DNA of 64,000 bases, taken from assembly GCA_905250885.1 (NCBI GenBank), contig CAJNOQ010000184.1, positions 1 to 64,000 of the forward strand. The letters are read 5' to 3'. A model generated the notes under the pieces. That model worked only from the letters and a program-made list of their open reading frames with translations. It made no database searches and was not told the origin of the DNA. Position numbers and translations under genes: made by a program. The first letter of the stretch is position 1; each line of letters opens with the position of its first letter. The DNA is from Didymodactylos carnosus (Eukaryota; Rotifera; Eurotatoria; Philodinida; Philodinidae). This document shows positions 36,579 to 47,876 of this stretch, piece after piece.

Positions 36579-38343
36579 GTTCAAATTTGTTGAATTTTAT
36601 ATCTCATTTTTTTTTGTTTTGTTTATAATACTATTTTAACGATTTTCTGCAGGGTGCTATTTTTAATCATGTGTTTTTTTACATAAGTCATTTTATTTCG
36701 TACAATTTTTTATCATAATTACAACATTTTTATATTGTTTATTTCTTATACTAGTCAATTTTTTTTTCTACAATTAACCTTTTCTATTTCTCAAAAGTCA
36801 TTCGCTGTAAGCGTTTTGTTTACAAGTGTTTTTGTTTTTTTTACGTAAGACACATTTTTTGTCTTTTTAAACTGTTCAATGTTTTGTAGAGTATCTGATA
36901 CAATCTATTCGATAGACTTCTGTAATAAGTAGGATGTTTTTCCTTTTATTCGGTACAAACATTCAGTTGAAGTAGTTCATAATTTTTTGTGAAGACTTTA
37001 AAAAAGCATATTCAATTTATTTACTGTCTTATATTAGAGTCAAACAACATGATCAAAAGTACGTTTTTTTTTTATTAATTTTTATATAAGCATGAGTTTG
37101 TTTTCGTTTTACGAAATTAATCTATTGTTGATTTATACTTTGTTTGAGTGTGGGTGTGTCAAAAAATAGTTATTTTATTTATTTCGCCGTAAATATATAA
37201 TATATACACAAAAAAAATATTACTTGTTCAAGTTTATTGTAACAGACGTGGTGACACATACGCGGTCTGATTCACAATCTTATGCAATAGATGTGTAGTT
37301 TTCAAATGAAGAGACCGGTGCTTATTTTTTGAATAATTTGTGATAGAAAAGAGGTAGAGACATTGTCAATGAACAGCTAAGACTTTCATACTTTAAAATA
37401 AGTTTTAAAAATGTCAGATAAGATGTTTCTTCAAGACTAAATTTCTTAATTGATTGAAAATCAATTCAAAACACTTCAAAATATACTCTATTTTAGCTGC
37501 TTTACACGTATAAATCTTGAAGCACGGTAAGTTCGAGAATTCGTTTTGGATCTTAAAGAGATTTCTAGAAAAATTTAAGAAATATATAGGGATTCTTTTC
37601 CCAGTTTGAATCACACTATGATGTGAAACAGCTAAAATAGAGTACATTTTCACGTTCTAAAATGTTTTGAATTAGTTTTAAGCGAACTATTATTTTTTCA
37701 GTGTTAGTTAAAGATACGGGTTATTTTATCTAAAGAATGGGTTTATACAAAGTTTTCATAAATTTTAATGAGAGCAAACGAGATACGGTACGGTCAATAA
37801 TCTATCTCTCCACGAGGCTATAAGATTATTGTATGGAAAGACTAATTAGTCTTTGGACTGTTGAAAAATCAAGAGCTCATTTAAGTTCTATTTTGAAGAA
37901 AACACTGCGGGCTATTTATTCATCTTAAAAATACAATATATTCATGTTTCAAATTTGAATAATCTGAAAAGCTTTTCCAAAGATCTAAAACATCCTACTA
38001 TGGAAAAACGCTTTTAAACTTAATTTTTTTGTTGTTGAAAAGATGCTCTCAAGTCTTGGCTGTTCATTGACAAAATCCACAGTTCTCTCGATCTTTTTCT
38101 ATAATGTTACAATTTTTCTTCAATTATTTACAGTCAGTCACTCTTCTTTCTTTTGCTAATGTATTTTTTAATGCAATTTTTTTCTCCTCAAAAAGACATT
38201 ACATAACTTTAAAAAAAAATGACAAAAAAAATATAATTTAAATCATTGTACTGGCACTAATTCTAATGCATGTGTTCTGAAATTTCAATGTTTTTTAACC
38301 GTAATTGTACAATGATGTGTTTTATTAATCAATTTTAGATGAC
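36579..38343. other. 3' UTR and intergenic, no gene seen
   Basis: Poly-T/poly-A rich sequence after the lysyl hydroxylase stop. The minus-strand open frame at 37414-37653 has no domain or partner exon. A splice acceptor (CAATTTTAG ending at 38340) directly precedes the next gene's start and implies a non-coding 5' exon for it somewhere here. Confidence 0.4.
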
Positions 38344-39165
38344 ATGTTTCAAAATATAAATTATTCTATTCTTTATGGTATTTTATTATTCATTTATATA
38401 ACCAATGGCGATAATTTTGCTATTATCGATATTAATATTGATAATGATAATGAAGATGATATAGAATTAATTAAATTGAAATATGAAAAAATTAAACCTT
38501 GTCGATTTTTCTGTAAACTACTATTACACAATTTAATTTCTGAAAAAAATAAAATTCATGAAATATTTTTTTCTTTTTAGCTGATACACGTCATCCAGCA
38601 ATTCAAGCAGATCTTATCAATTGTACATGGTATAAATCAGAAGCATGCTGTAAACGAACCGAAGTAGCAAGTGTATTTGAATCCATGTTTACGTTACATC
38701 AATGTTCAACAAAATGTCGAAATATGATTAATTATATGATGTGTTTTTTTTGTGATCCAAATCAATTTCTATGGTATATTAAACGGTTAGTTCACTTAAT
38801 TTTCATTTTATGAGATTTAAATCAATAACTTTTTTTATTTTATTTTAGAAAAGTCAAAGTATGCGGTTCGTTTTGTAATCAATTGCATAAGGAATGTAAA
38901 AATGCAGAATACAATGGAAATGTAATAAGTAAGTGGAAATAAAAAAAGTGACATTCGATTGTCTCATATTATCATCTTATTTTTTTTTTTAGGTGTTCAA
39001 TATAAATCTGGTAAAGAATTTTGTGAAGCTCAAAATTTTCAAGTAACATCGTCGGACTGTTTTGATTTTGATGAAAATGTCTTCTCAAAAACAATGTCAT
39101 TTTTAAAATTCAAATCTTATTTTCTTTTCATTCTACAAATATTATTTTGTATTTATATAATATAA
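38344..39165 (+). CDS. Folate-receptor-like cysteine-rich protein, probably GPI-anchored
   Basis: Four exons (38344-38512, 38581-38785, 38849-38928, 38993-39165) give about 208 aa. A signal peptide (YSILYGILLFIYITNG) is followed by a short Asp/Asn-rich stretch and a Cys-rich domain. The domain order is CTWYKSEACC, LHQCSTKC, MMCFFCDPNQ, VCGSFCNQLHKECK and FCEAQNF, then SDCFDF. The CC pair, the C-x-F-x-C-x-P-N segment and the spaced Cys pairs match the folate receptor / Niemann-Pick N-domain type fold. The C-terminus is a hydrophobic tail (FLFILQILFCIYII) with no positive charge after it, as for GPI attachment. A folate ligand is not implied, because the binding residues cannot be matched by eye. 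It converges on the XRCC2 gene. Confidence 0.72.
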
Positions 39166-39429
39166 TCTTATTTTTTTTTAACAGTAAAATTATTATTTTT
39201 TTCTAGTCATTTATTTGTTGTATGATATCACCATGTAGTTCAGTTTTTCATTTTATTTTTTTGAGCAATAATTTATTGTCAGATATTTTTAAATATTTCT
39301 CAGCAATTCCAATAGAAAAAGAACAGTATACACTTCTTTTATTAATAATATATCAGAGCATCAAAAGTTGACCGCAGATCCTTCAATATGGGAGATTTTC
39401 ATGGGCTATTCTGATTTCAACTATTTTAA

Positions 39430-39868
39430 TTTATAAATTTCAATAATTGCTTATATTATCCGTAAATTTATTGTTATCCAAACGTTTCGACTTGATAAAG
39501 CCTTTATCAATGGCATATAATAAGAAAACAGTCAAACAACTGAAAATAAAACTAGTCTAAATCTATAACAAGAATGTAAACTTGTGCAACACCGTGGATC
39601 AATTGAATGATCCTAAATCTCACAATCTAAGACCACGCAATCAAATAAATTATAGAGTTTAAAGTAAAACATGCCTTATTATAATAATCTGTTTCAGTCC
39701 TATATGATGTTTATTTTCAAGTTTACATTCTTGTTATAGATTTAGACTAGTTTTATTTTCAGTTGTTTGACGGCTTTCTTATTATGTGCCATTGATAAAA
39801 GCTTTACCAGGCCGAAACGTTTGGCTAACAATAAATTTACGGATAATTTTTATTGAAATATATAAACC
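39430..39868. mobile_element. Inverted repeat with hammerhead-like core, possible Penelope-type relic
   Basis: Arms of about 150 bp: 39430-39588 and 39717-39868 pair over long blocks (CCGTAAATTTATTGTTA, AAAACTAGTCTAAATC, AACAAGAATGTAAACTTG). Each arm contains, in opposite orientation, TTGATAA, then a small hairpin, then GAAACG. This resembles the hammerhead ribozyme core CTGANGA ... GAAA known from the ends of Penelope-like retroelements. Two core positions differ from consensus, so activity is doubtful. It lies between the convergent folate-receptor-like and XRCC2 genes. Confidence 0.5.
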
Positions 39869-39992
39869 AAATTATAATCCGTACGCAGCATGAATCCTAG
39901 TTTCAACTGTTTTAATTTTGAAAAAATCAAAACGTTCGAAATCCTCTCTCTAATTGATTACTAATTGATTTATTGAGCTCAAAAAAAGAGTG

Positions 39993-41096
39993 TTATGAGA
40001 AAATGATTTGATCATTCATAAAATAAATTTGATTTATTTCTCTATGATTATCATCTAATAAACTGTATCTCTCAATATTGTCAGGTTTTTCTATTAAAAT
40101 TTTTTTTAATTCTAATTTTGTATTATGAATAATTGTTGTTGTTGATGATGGTTGAAAATAATTCTTTTGATAATTATAAAATGTAAAACGATTTAATGGA
40201 TCATCTTTTTTTGAACAAAATTTTTTATCATGTTTTTTCCAAAATAATTTATACAATGATGATAAATGTTCGGTATGTTCAACAAGTAAACATGATAATT
40301 GATATTGTTCAATTAATTTTAGTAATTTTGTTTGCCATTGTACTGTCAATTTATCTAATTCTCGAAATGTTTCTGTTTTTTCATAAATAATATTTGTTCT
40401 ACTATTAACATTTATAAAACGATCGGCTATGGCTAATTGTGTACACGAATTAATTATAAGCAAATATTTTGTTGACGGAGGATAATGTTTAAATATAGAA
40501 GTTGTTAATAAACATAATGTTGGTATTAATTCACTTGTTGTGAGACATTTATAGAAATGAAAATTTTTAAAACATATTTTTAAATAGTCAGTTTCATCTA
40601 GATATGTTTGTCGATAATGTAAACGTATTAAATGAGAGAGTAAATGTATAGAAAAATTGTTTTCAGTATCAATATAAATAATAGAAAAGCGTTCACTATA
40701 AGAAGAAGAATAGATGAATGTTGAAAGAGAAGTATCTATTTGATATTTGAAAAGTTCTAATGTTGGTGATTTTGATCGACGTTTATCTGAATTAGTTCTC
40801 GTTAACGTTGGTGATTTTATTGGATTATGCTTATTATTAGAACGAATTGAATCAAATGATGGAGTTGCGATTGAATTAATAAGACAACTGGCAATAAAGT
40901 GTAGTAAAAATGCTGTTTTTACTTCATTATTAGTGCCAATCAATTCTGTTAAATTTGGGCGTTGAAAACCAGCAGGAAATAATATTTTTAAAAAATATTC
41001 ATAATTACTTTTTGGTTGTTGTATATCATTTTCAATAGATTTTGTAGAAGAATTTGTTAATCGAGAGAATAATGCTAATCCAGATTCATTTATCAT
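39993..41096 (-). CDS. XRCC2: XRCC2-like RAD51 paralogue with decayed Walker motifs
   Basis: One exon, 367 aa (human XRCC2 is 280). XRCC2 works with RAD51B, C and D in homologous recombination, helping RAD51 load on single-stranded DNA. The N-terminus ESGLALFSRL parallels human ESGTELLARL. The P-loop region LTELIGTNNEVKTAFLL aligns with LGEIEGPEGTGKTEMLY, so Lys-Thr is kept but the inner glycines are lost. FSIIYIDTENNF matches VLFIDTDYHF. The Walker B strand YLLIINS has Asn where human has Asp (LLILDS). IADRFINV, LVEHTE and FCSKKDDPLNRF match the later human segments. An extra Ser/Thr-rich insert lies near residues 90-125. The ATG at 41094-41096 begins the conserved block, so no upstream exon is needed. 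The frame is open to the end and the gene is probably functional. Confidence 0.88.
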   Translation of the reverse strand: MINESGLALFSRLTNSSTKSIENDIQQPKSNYEYFLKILFPAGFQRPNLTELIGTNNEVKTAFLLHFIASCLINSIATPSFDSIRSNNKHNPIKSPTLTRTNSDKRRSKSPTLELFKYQIDTSLSTFIYSSSYSERFSIIYIDTENNFSIHLLSHLIRLHYRQTYLDETDYLKICFKNFHFYKCLTTSELIPTLCLLTTSIFKHYPPSTKYLLIINSCTQLAIADRFINVNSRTNIIYEKTETFRELDKLTVQWQTKLLKLIEQYQLSCLLVEHTEHLSSLYKLFWKKHDKKFCSKKDDPLNRFTFYNYQKNYFQPSSTTTIIHNTKLELKKILIEKPDNIERYSLLDDNHREINQIYFMNDQIIFS

Positions 41097-41264
41097 TTTA
41101 ATTAATCTAAATGATTACATAAATATTCTTAAAAGTTAAAGAAGATACATAATAGTAATTCAACAAAGTGTAGATGATTTAAAATTCAAAATTAGATTAA
41201 CGCATATTGTATTTGACAGTTCATAGTTACTCATCCAAAAGAAGCAAGTATACTACTATGGTTT
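41097..41264. promoter_or_regulatory. Short upstream region of XRCC2
   Basis: The gap between the XRCC2 start codon and the next mobile element is only about 170 bp, so the promoter is probably here. No defined box was recognised. Confidence 0.3.
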
Positions 41265-41504
41265 AACCTTTTGAGTCCTATAGTAGCAAAAATGCTACAC
41301 ATGCTTTATAATTATTTTTCACAACAGAATTTATAAAAATTAGTACATAATCTTTTGGAATGAAAGCAATGGAGAATCAGCCACTTAATACATGCGCGCG
41401 CATGTGAGGTATTTGTGTTATGTGTGTTTCTATGTCTAAAATAAGTTAATATAACGGTCTGCTTCAATTCAATCTTGCAAAAATAATTTAGAACTCAAAG
41501 GGTT
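41265..41504. mobile_element. piggyBac-like MITE with TTAA ends
   Basis: The left end reads TTTAACCTTTTGAGTCCTA and the right end reads TAGAACTCAAAGGGTTAAA, giving imperfect inverted termini CC(T/C)TTTGAGT(T/C)C next to TTAA on both sides. TTAA target sites with termini starting CC are a piggyBac signature. It is about 240 bp with no transposase. The interior matches part of 1168-1240. A short CATGCGCGCGCATG palindrome lies inside. Confidence 0.7.
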
Positions 41505-42366
41505 AAATCATGCCCCAGTAACGGATTCGGACTCGCGGAACTTAAATGCAAGATCTTTGAAGATGTCTTTTATCTAAAGTTTTCCATTCGAACTCAAGAG
41601 ACTTGGTCATTTAAAGATCTATTTTTCAGTAGTTATGATGGAATTGACATACACACTTCACTTGGCTAGAAGTTCACCTGTCGAATTTCTTTTAGCTACT
41701 AGCAGAGGTGCAAAATCTACCCGCAAGATTCGAAAATTTCCCTCAATAGAAAGTTTTTTTAAATACTTTCCCGACATAATCCACGAACAGAATTCCTTTC
41801 TGCAATATATTTGCAAAAAGATGTTCCAATTTTTCAAAAATTTTCCCTGAATCAATAATTTTTCCATCGACGACCGCTGGAGCAAACAGGCAGATTCAGC
41901 AGCTCTGATCACTAGAGTCACGGAAAAAATCAAAAGTAGAAGAAAGCAATAATTTTTGGATTGATTACATCTGTTTCAGATCCATCTAGATGTAATACTT
42001 TTATAACCAACTTAGTCAAATACTATCTGCTTATGATAGATACAAAATATGAAATCTCTAGTTAGATTTTCTCGCGCTCAAATTTATTCTGATTGGATGA
42101 GATTTGAATGAGACCTTTTTAATATATATTGGCTCATAAAACGTTAGCCAAACGACGAAACCCTGAGCAACCGCATATATCTGACGTATAATCATAGATG
42201 CGTTATTAGAAGTTACCTGCCAATAATCGCTGCAAAAAATGGTCGTCGTCGAAATTTGAAAAAAACGGAAAAAGCAGATTCGTATTCGTCAAAAAGTTGT
42301 ACTTTCATAAATAAAAACAAATAGCGTATTACTCTGAAGGCGACAGATGGCATCTCACTACAACTC

Positions 42367-42968
42367 ACGAGGAAATCTATCCAAGTGATACCTTCCGATT
42401 TCGTTCGTTCATACGTCGATCGATAGAAGGTATCGAGCTAGTAAAAAACCTAAAAGGATTTATCCTAATGACTCTTGAAGACCGGTTTTCTGGGAAAACC
42501 AGTTTTTCAAAAACTCTAAAAAACACCCAAAACCGTTCTTAATGAGTCATGATTGTAGCCTGCAAATTTCTGATTAAAATGAGACCTCTCCAGCTCTACA
42601 TGACCTTTCTTTGCAAAGTTATAGAATTTACAAGAAAAGCCCTAAATTAATTTCTTCTTATTTCTGTAGCTTTGAGCCGACAATGAACATTTAGGACCTT
42701 TCTTGTAATTCTATAACTTTGCAAAGAAAGGTCATATAGAGCTGGGAGACGTCTCATTCTAATCAGAAATTTGCAGGCTATAATCATGACTCATTAAGAA
42801 CGGTTTTGGGTGGTTTTTAGAGTTTTTGAAAAACTGGTTTTCCAGAAAAACGGTCTTCAAGAGTCATCGAGATAAATCCTTTTAGGCTTTTTACTAGCTC
42901 GACACCGTCTATCGATCGACGTACGAACGAACGAAATCGTAAGGTATCGCTTGGATAGGTTTTCTCGT
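42367..42968. mobile_element. ACGAGG-family foldback MITE, copy 3 (largest, about 600 bp)
   Basis: The left end ACGAGGAAATCTATCC returns inverted at the right (GGATAGGTTTTCTCGT). The arms are almost 300 bp each with very high identity, including ATTTCGTTCGTTC, GTCGATCGATAGA and CCTAAAAGGATTTATC and their inverses. The centre (CATGACCTTTCTTTGCAAAG and inverse) is shared with the copies near 16 and 20 kb, while the outer arms differ. So the family shares core and tips but has variable arm sequence. Confidence 0.88.
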
Positions 42969-44752
42969 CAGATAGGCTTTCCTGTCCTGCCTGATCGTAT
43001 TTCAGTCAGTAGAGCGTAGAAACTGAGCAAGATAATGTATTTTTTATTCTTAGCAATTGAGTTTTGAAGACGAAATATTCTATTTTAAAATACAGTTTCG
43101 TGAAAATTCATACTTTTAAAGAAAAATCGGTGTAAAAACATCAAATTAACAAGAGATTGGCGAAAATATGCACTTCACTCGATTCAATCAAACCAAACCT
43201 ACAGCTTAGTCTATCTGTCTCAAAAAAGGAAAATCAAAGCAATATTTTATGGTCTTTTCTGGCAGCCAGTTTTTAACCAATGCTGAAATTGCAGGTAACT
43301 TTTAACAACGTCATATATGTAATAATTCTGCTCACTGACACTAAATTATAGTGCTTATACCGCATCGATCTACATAACGGAGGAATAGTAGGGAAAGCGA
43401 GAAGATGCGCTTGGCATGATCACCCGCCCTCTCTCCCTCCAGAATATTTTCAGAAGATTCAGTTCAGATTAAAGTTGCACATATCTTTCCGATTTTGACG
43501 ACATGGATCATTTTCTCGAGTAGAAAGTGGCGATATCTACTGCTCCTACGTCTAAGAAATATAGTAATAGAACTACCTAAAACTTTCTGAAACTACATCA
43601 GCTATCGTTTTTCGAACGGTAGGTTACATTCAGATGAACGTTTTATTTCCGAGAACAGTGATTAACGACAGAAGTTGTTAAAAATATACTGGTAATTTGG
43701 TTTCACCACTCTTAAATTGAGAGGTATCTGAGTGACTCAACTACAATAAAATGTGAGCAGCCGTGTGATAAACGTTAGTTCATTTTAAACTTAATTGCAG
43801 TTTTATAAGTGATGTTATATGTCATTTTAAACGTCTTGAAATGTTCTACAGCTGGCAGTGTTTGAGGGTTCTTTAAACTCCTGTTTCCAACCTTAGTTGT
43901 CTTCTTTATTTTGTTATTTTTTATTATTCTTTTGGTGTTGTTTGGCTTGAGTCACTGTTATTACAAGTCGGTGACCTTTGACCACTCTCACTTTTGGTGA
44001 ATAAAACATTGTTGGTCTTACATTATTCACAGATATGGAAAAATAGCCTTTGATCACTTCAATATGTGAAACCGACTCATGCAGCGTTTTGTTTCTAATG
44101 ATTGATGATGTCAGCAAAGTGATTTTCCACTTTGATAATTCGATCTCCACTCTGTTTTTAGCAGGAAAAAACGTGGAAAATGCAGTAGTAAATTGTGAAA
44201 AACCGCTTTGAGTAAAATGCTCATTAGAAACATCAGACTCATGCATCTGTTGGCTCGCTTGAAGAAAAACTCTGATCGATTTGATGAGGTTGAAAACCAA
44301 GATATGAAAAAGTTTCAGATGTAGATTTAACATGTTACCACGGGTTTCTTCACCTCCTTCTTCAGCTCATTGTAAAAATGTTCAAAGTTTCACGCGTCTA
44401 TTATCTTTATTCCACTTTAATGAGTTTATATGCAGTTTTGTGTATATGTATTTTACTCATTTACTCATATCCTCAAGCAAAAAATATTACATTAGTTTGT
44501 TAGGCTGAAGAAAGCATCTGAGATAACTTCTTCTAGTTTCTTCATTACCTTTGCGACAATTCATACTTTTGTCACTTGTTCTAATACGAAAAGACATATG
44601 TCACTAACGCACAGTGAAATGAATGTTTTGAGTATTTTCGTATGTTGACACAGACATCTTCAGAGTGACTTTTGTTTCTGAAAGTATTTCTTATTTTTAA
44701 TATTAACTAATATTATAGAAAAAAAAAGTCGAGATAAATTCTCGGTATAGTA
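42969..44752. other. Intergenic before PGRMC, one doubtful minus-strand frame
   Basis: No firm gene. The minus strand is open from 44333 to 43914 (139 codons). The frame has a mixed, non-simple composition and ends in a Lys/Asn-rich tail, with segments such as VEIELSKWKITLL and KVRVVKGHRLVITV. I do not recognise it and see no adjoining exon. It could be a small single-exon gene or a relic. The rest is plain AT-rich sequence leading to the PGRMC promoter. Confidence 0.35.
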
Positions 44753-45549
44753 ATGGAAGAATCAAAACCTCAAAGTGAGACTAATTCGACTACCGCAACC
44801 TTTGTTGGACAAACACTTTTGTTATTTCGACGTTTGGCATACGATATCTGGACAAGTCCGGTCAATCTAATCCTTGTTATATTGATTGTATTATTATTAA
44901 TCAAATTATATTTAATGAAACGAAAACCGAATGATACGGCTGAACCTGCACCCGTACAATTACCTAAAATGAAAAAATGTGATATGACACTTGCAGAATT
45001 ACATAAATATGATGGAAAAAATTCAGATGGACGTGTACTAACAGGTACGTGAAATGTAATCTGGATTTTCACTCTTATTACCTGAACTATTTTAGCAATT
45101 TATGGTGATATATTTGACGTTAGTCGCCGAATAGATTTATACGGCCCAGGTAAGTGACGGAGAAGAGTGTGTGAGAATGATAGGGTAACACGATATTTAT
45201 TTTCATTTAGGTGGTTCTTATTGCACGTTTGCTGGTCGTGATGCAACACGTGCTTTGGCCAAGATGCAGCTAGATGCATCATTATTTACAGAAGACTATG
45301 ATAATTTAGAAAACTTGACTGACAATGAACGTTCAACAGCACGAGCATGGCATGATGATTTTAAAGGTATATTAAAATCTAGACTTGTGTGATTATATTC
45401 TCGTTTTATATTGACCCTAAAAGATATGTTTGTTTTTTTTAGACAAATATGATATTGTTGGTCGAGTATTACGTCCAGGAGAATCACCAACAGTTTACAC
45501 TGACGAGGTTGATAGTGCTCAAAGTATAGGTGCCAAAAAACGTGAATAA
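44753..45549 (+). CDS. PGRMC: Membrane-associated progesterone receptor component (PGRMC)
   Basis: Four exons (44753-45044, 45096-45149, 45211-45366, 45443-45549) give about 202 aa, close to human PGRMC1 and 2. A single membrane helix lies at about residues 38-55 (NLILVILIVLLLIKLYL). A cytochrome-b5-like heme domain follows: CDMTLAELHKYDG, AIYGDIFDVSRR, LYGPGGSY, FAGRDATRALA, then KYDIVGRVL and SPTVYTDE. Tyr119 (in YGPGGSY) lines up with human Tyr113, the axial heme ligand, and Tyr113 here with human Tyr107. The protein sits in the ER membrane, binds heme and assists P450 and sterol metabolism. The C-terminal acidic tail is shorter than in vertebrates. Confidence 0.95.
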
Positions 45550-46078
45550 ACATGGTATTCTCACGCGCGTGCATGTGTGTACTTCTTTCAATATGATCTC
45601 GTTTAAATTGAACAAGAAATATTTGGTTTTTACGTACTGGTTCATTTAGTTTGAAAACTAGATGCTCAAAAAGTTTTTTTGTTTACTCTTTTTTTATTTA
45701 CTAGTTAGTTGAAAAAATTGTTTTTTATTTCTATATATGTATAGGATAAGGTGCCAAAGAAAATTTTTTGTTCAACTACATCCATTTGATTCGTTCGTTT
45801 TACATTCATAATTCTCTGTCACTTTTACTTATTTCGTGAAGATCATGATTCTAATCAACATAATTTTGACTGGGTAGCTTTCTTTTCCCGGTGACATTTC
45901 AGACTATTACCTGATACAAATGAAAGAAGCGTGGGATATTTTTTTCTTTGTTTGTTTATTTACATGTTATTTCTGCATTAATATTATCCAGCGTATGTTG
46001 TTCTTTTGTTTTTTCTCTTTCTATATACCGTTGTTTTGATTTACTTTTTGCCAATGCACTTTTTTCTTTTCTAGAACA

Positions 46079-46529
46079 TTGTTTGTTTTTCTTAATGATA
46101 AAATGACTGATCACGATGATCCGGTTGGTAATTATTTACGTTTAAAATTAACAGTTTTCGGTATAACAGTAGCACATCCGCACATTTTCGAGCACATTCA
46201 TATGTTATCGTTTTTTTGTGTACTGACCGTGCACCTTTTCCAAGTTCATTTTTGTCAAATTGTTTTAGATTAGCGCTTTACTTTTATAGTTAAAACCTTT
46301 TCTTCATCGTGCAAATTCCAACGCCATTCATAATGCTGCGTTTGATAATATAGATTATGATGAACGTTGTAATACGATTGTTACAAATCTTCTATACGAT
46401 AAATTACCGGTGAATGATGGATGTGTAATCATCTATGTTATTACAGTCATATCCGATAAAACATCAATCTCTTACGATATCAACAAATCAGGATTTATAA
46501 CAACAACCAGAGCAAAGTTTGTTCAATAG
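46079..46529 (+). pseudogene. Unassigned coding-like segments, perhaps two exons
   Basis: After a good acceptor (TTCTTTTCTAG, about 46065-46075) a frame reads MTDHDDPVGNYLRLKLTVF up to a possible donor. After another acceptor-like TATAG (about 46285-46289) a second frame reads LKPFLHRANSNAIHNAAFDN, then DERCNTIVTNLLYDKLP, ending at a TAG at 46527-46529. The composition is protein-like. I recognise no family and cannot prove that the two parts belong together. It may be a decayed gene, or the upstream part of an unread one. Confidence 0.3.
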
Positions 46530-47190
46530 TACAAAACTTCACTTATTCGACGGTTATGTTTGTTCATTTTTATAGAATTTTAAATAATCTTGATAAATAT
46601 CCTCACCTTCTGTGTCGTTGAAAATTAACAAATTGAATTTGTTACAAAATTTTTATAGTAGACACCATTTATTTATGAAAAAGATACTATTCATAGAATA
46701 TTCGTGCACCATGCTGCTTGATAATATTACTTTCTTATACGCGATCATCATCTTGCAAGGCGCTTTTCTCTTTTTTATTCGGTCATTGTACTGCTGAAGT
46801 TTTATTAGGTTTTAAACGTTTTTCATAAGATGCTATTTATAATCTTCGGGTTACATAACTTTATCACGCAATGTTACACGGATGAGTGGAACTAGTTCGT
46901 ACATTACTTGATCATCCATCTTACAGGTGTGATGCCTGATCATTCAAACAGCATCAAAACAGCTCTTTTCTTTTCTTTGTGTTTTTCTCCAAGATATCCT
47001 AAAAGCACCGACCTTTTTCACCTAATCAGGGTATTTTGCCACCATTTAGTCTGAAAGAGTAAAAATTCGTTTAACAGACGGTATTACAAATGATCACTCG
47101 TTTATCATTAACACCCATCGAACCCTTCAGTAATTAGTATCTAGATTTGTTCGAAAATTCCTCGCATACAACTCAACTTAAACGGTATCG

Positions 47191-47289
47191 TCCCGATTCG
47201 TCGACAAATCGGACACTTCAAAGAATATACATCAAAGAATTTCAAAGGCGGGAGGGGCGGTGTGAGAGTGAGTGTCGACGAATCGGGAC
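47191..47289. repeat. Small hairpin with perfect 17-bp stem
   Basis: GTCCCGATTCGTCGACA on the left is matched by TGTCGACGAATCGGGAC on the right, with a spacer of about 65 bp that includes a G-rich run. The stem is far GC-richer than its surroundings. It could be a MITE end, a regulatory hairpin or a decayed element. Confidence 0.7.
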
Positions 47290-47876
47290 TGAATCAACTT
47301 AAACAGATCATAAATCTATTCAACATGCGTCGGATTTCATCATTAATTAGCGAAGAAACAACTTTGAATAATATTAATACGAACGATGTAGATTTTTTTA
47401 CTAAAAATTCGATCGGAGTAGCAAATACGTCATCCATACACTACGTTTGTTTACTATTTACAGCAATGAAATGACAAACTTATTTTTTTTCATTGTCATC
47501 ATTAACAAAGTATCAGCATTCATCAGCCAAAATTTCTGAATAACAACGTAGATCATCTTCTCATCATATATCATACAAGAAACAAAACTATTTCATTTGA
47601 CGTGTATTTTTGCTAACGAAAGTCAAGAGAAAAGGATCAAAAATATAATATCAGATATCTAGTCACTTTTAAAAGAATTAATTAAAGAAATTGATGAGCA
47701 ACTTTAATTGGAGCATTGAGTAGTGTTCATCTTAATGATAAAAATGTATGTGTTCATTGGACGCTAATTTGCTATGATCTAATTGCTCATTACGAACTTG
47801 AAGGAAAGTCTTTTATTAAAATGACTACTATGATAGTCGCCACATGCAAAAACGCTTTTTTAGTATCATTTAGAAT

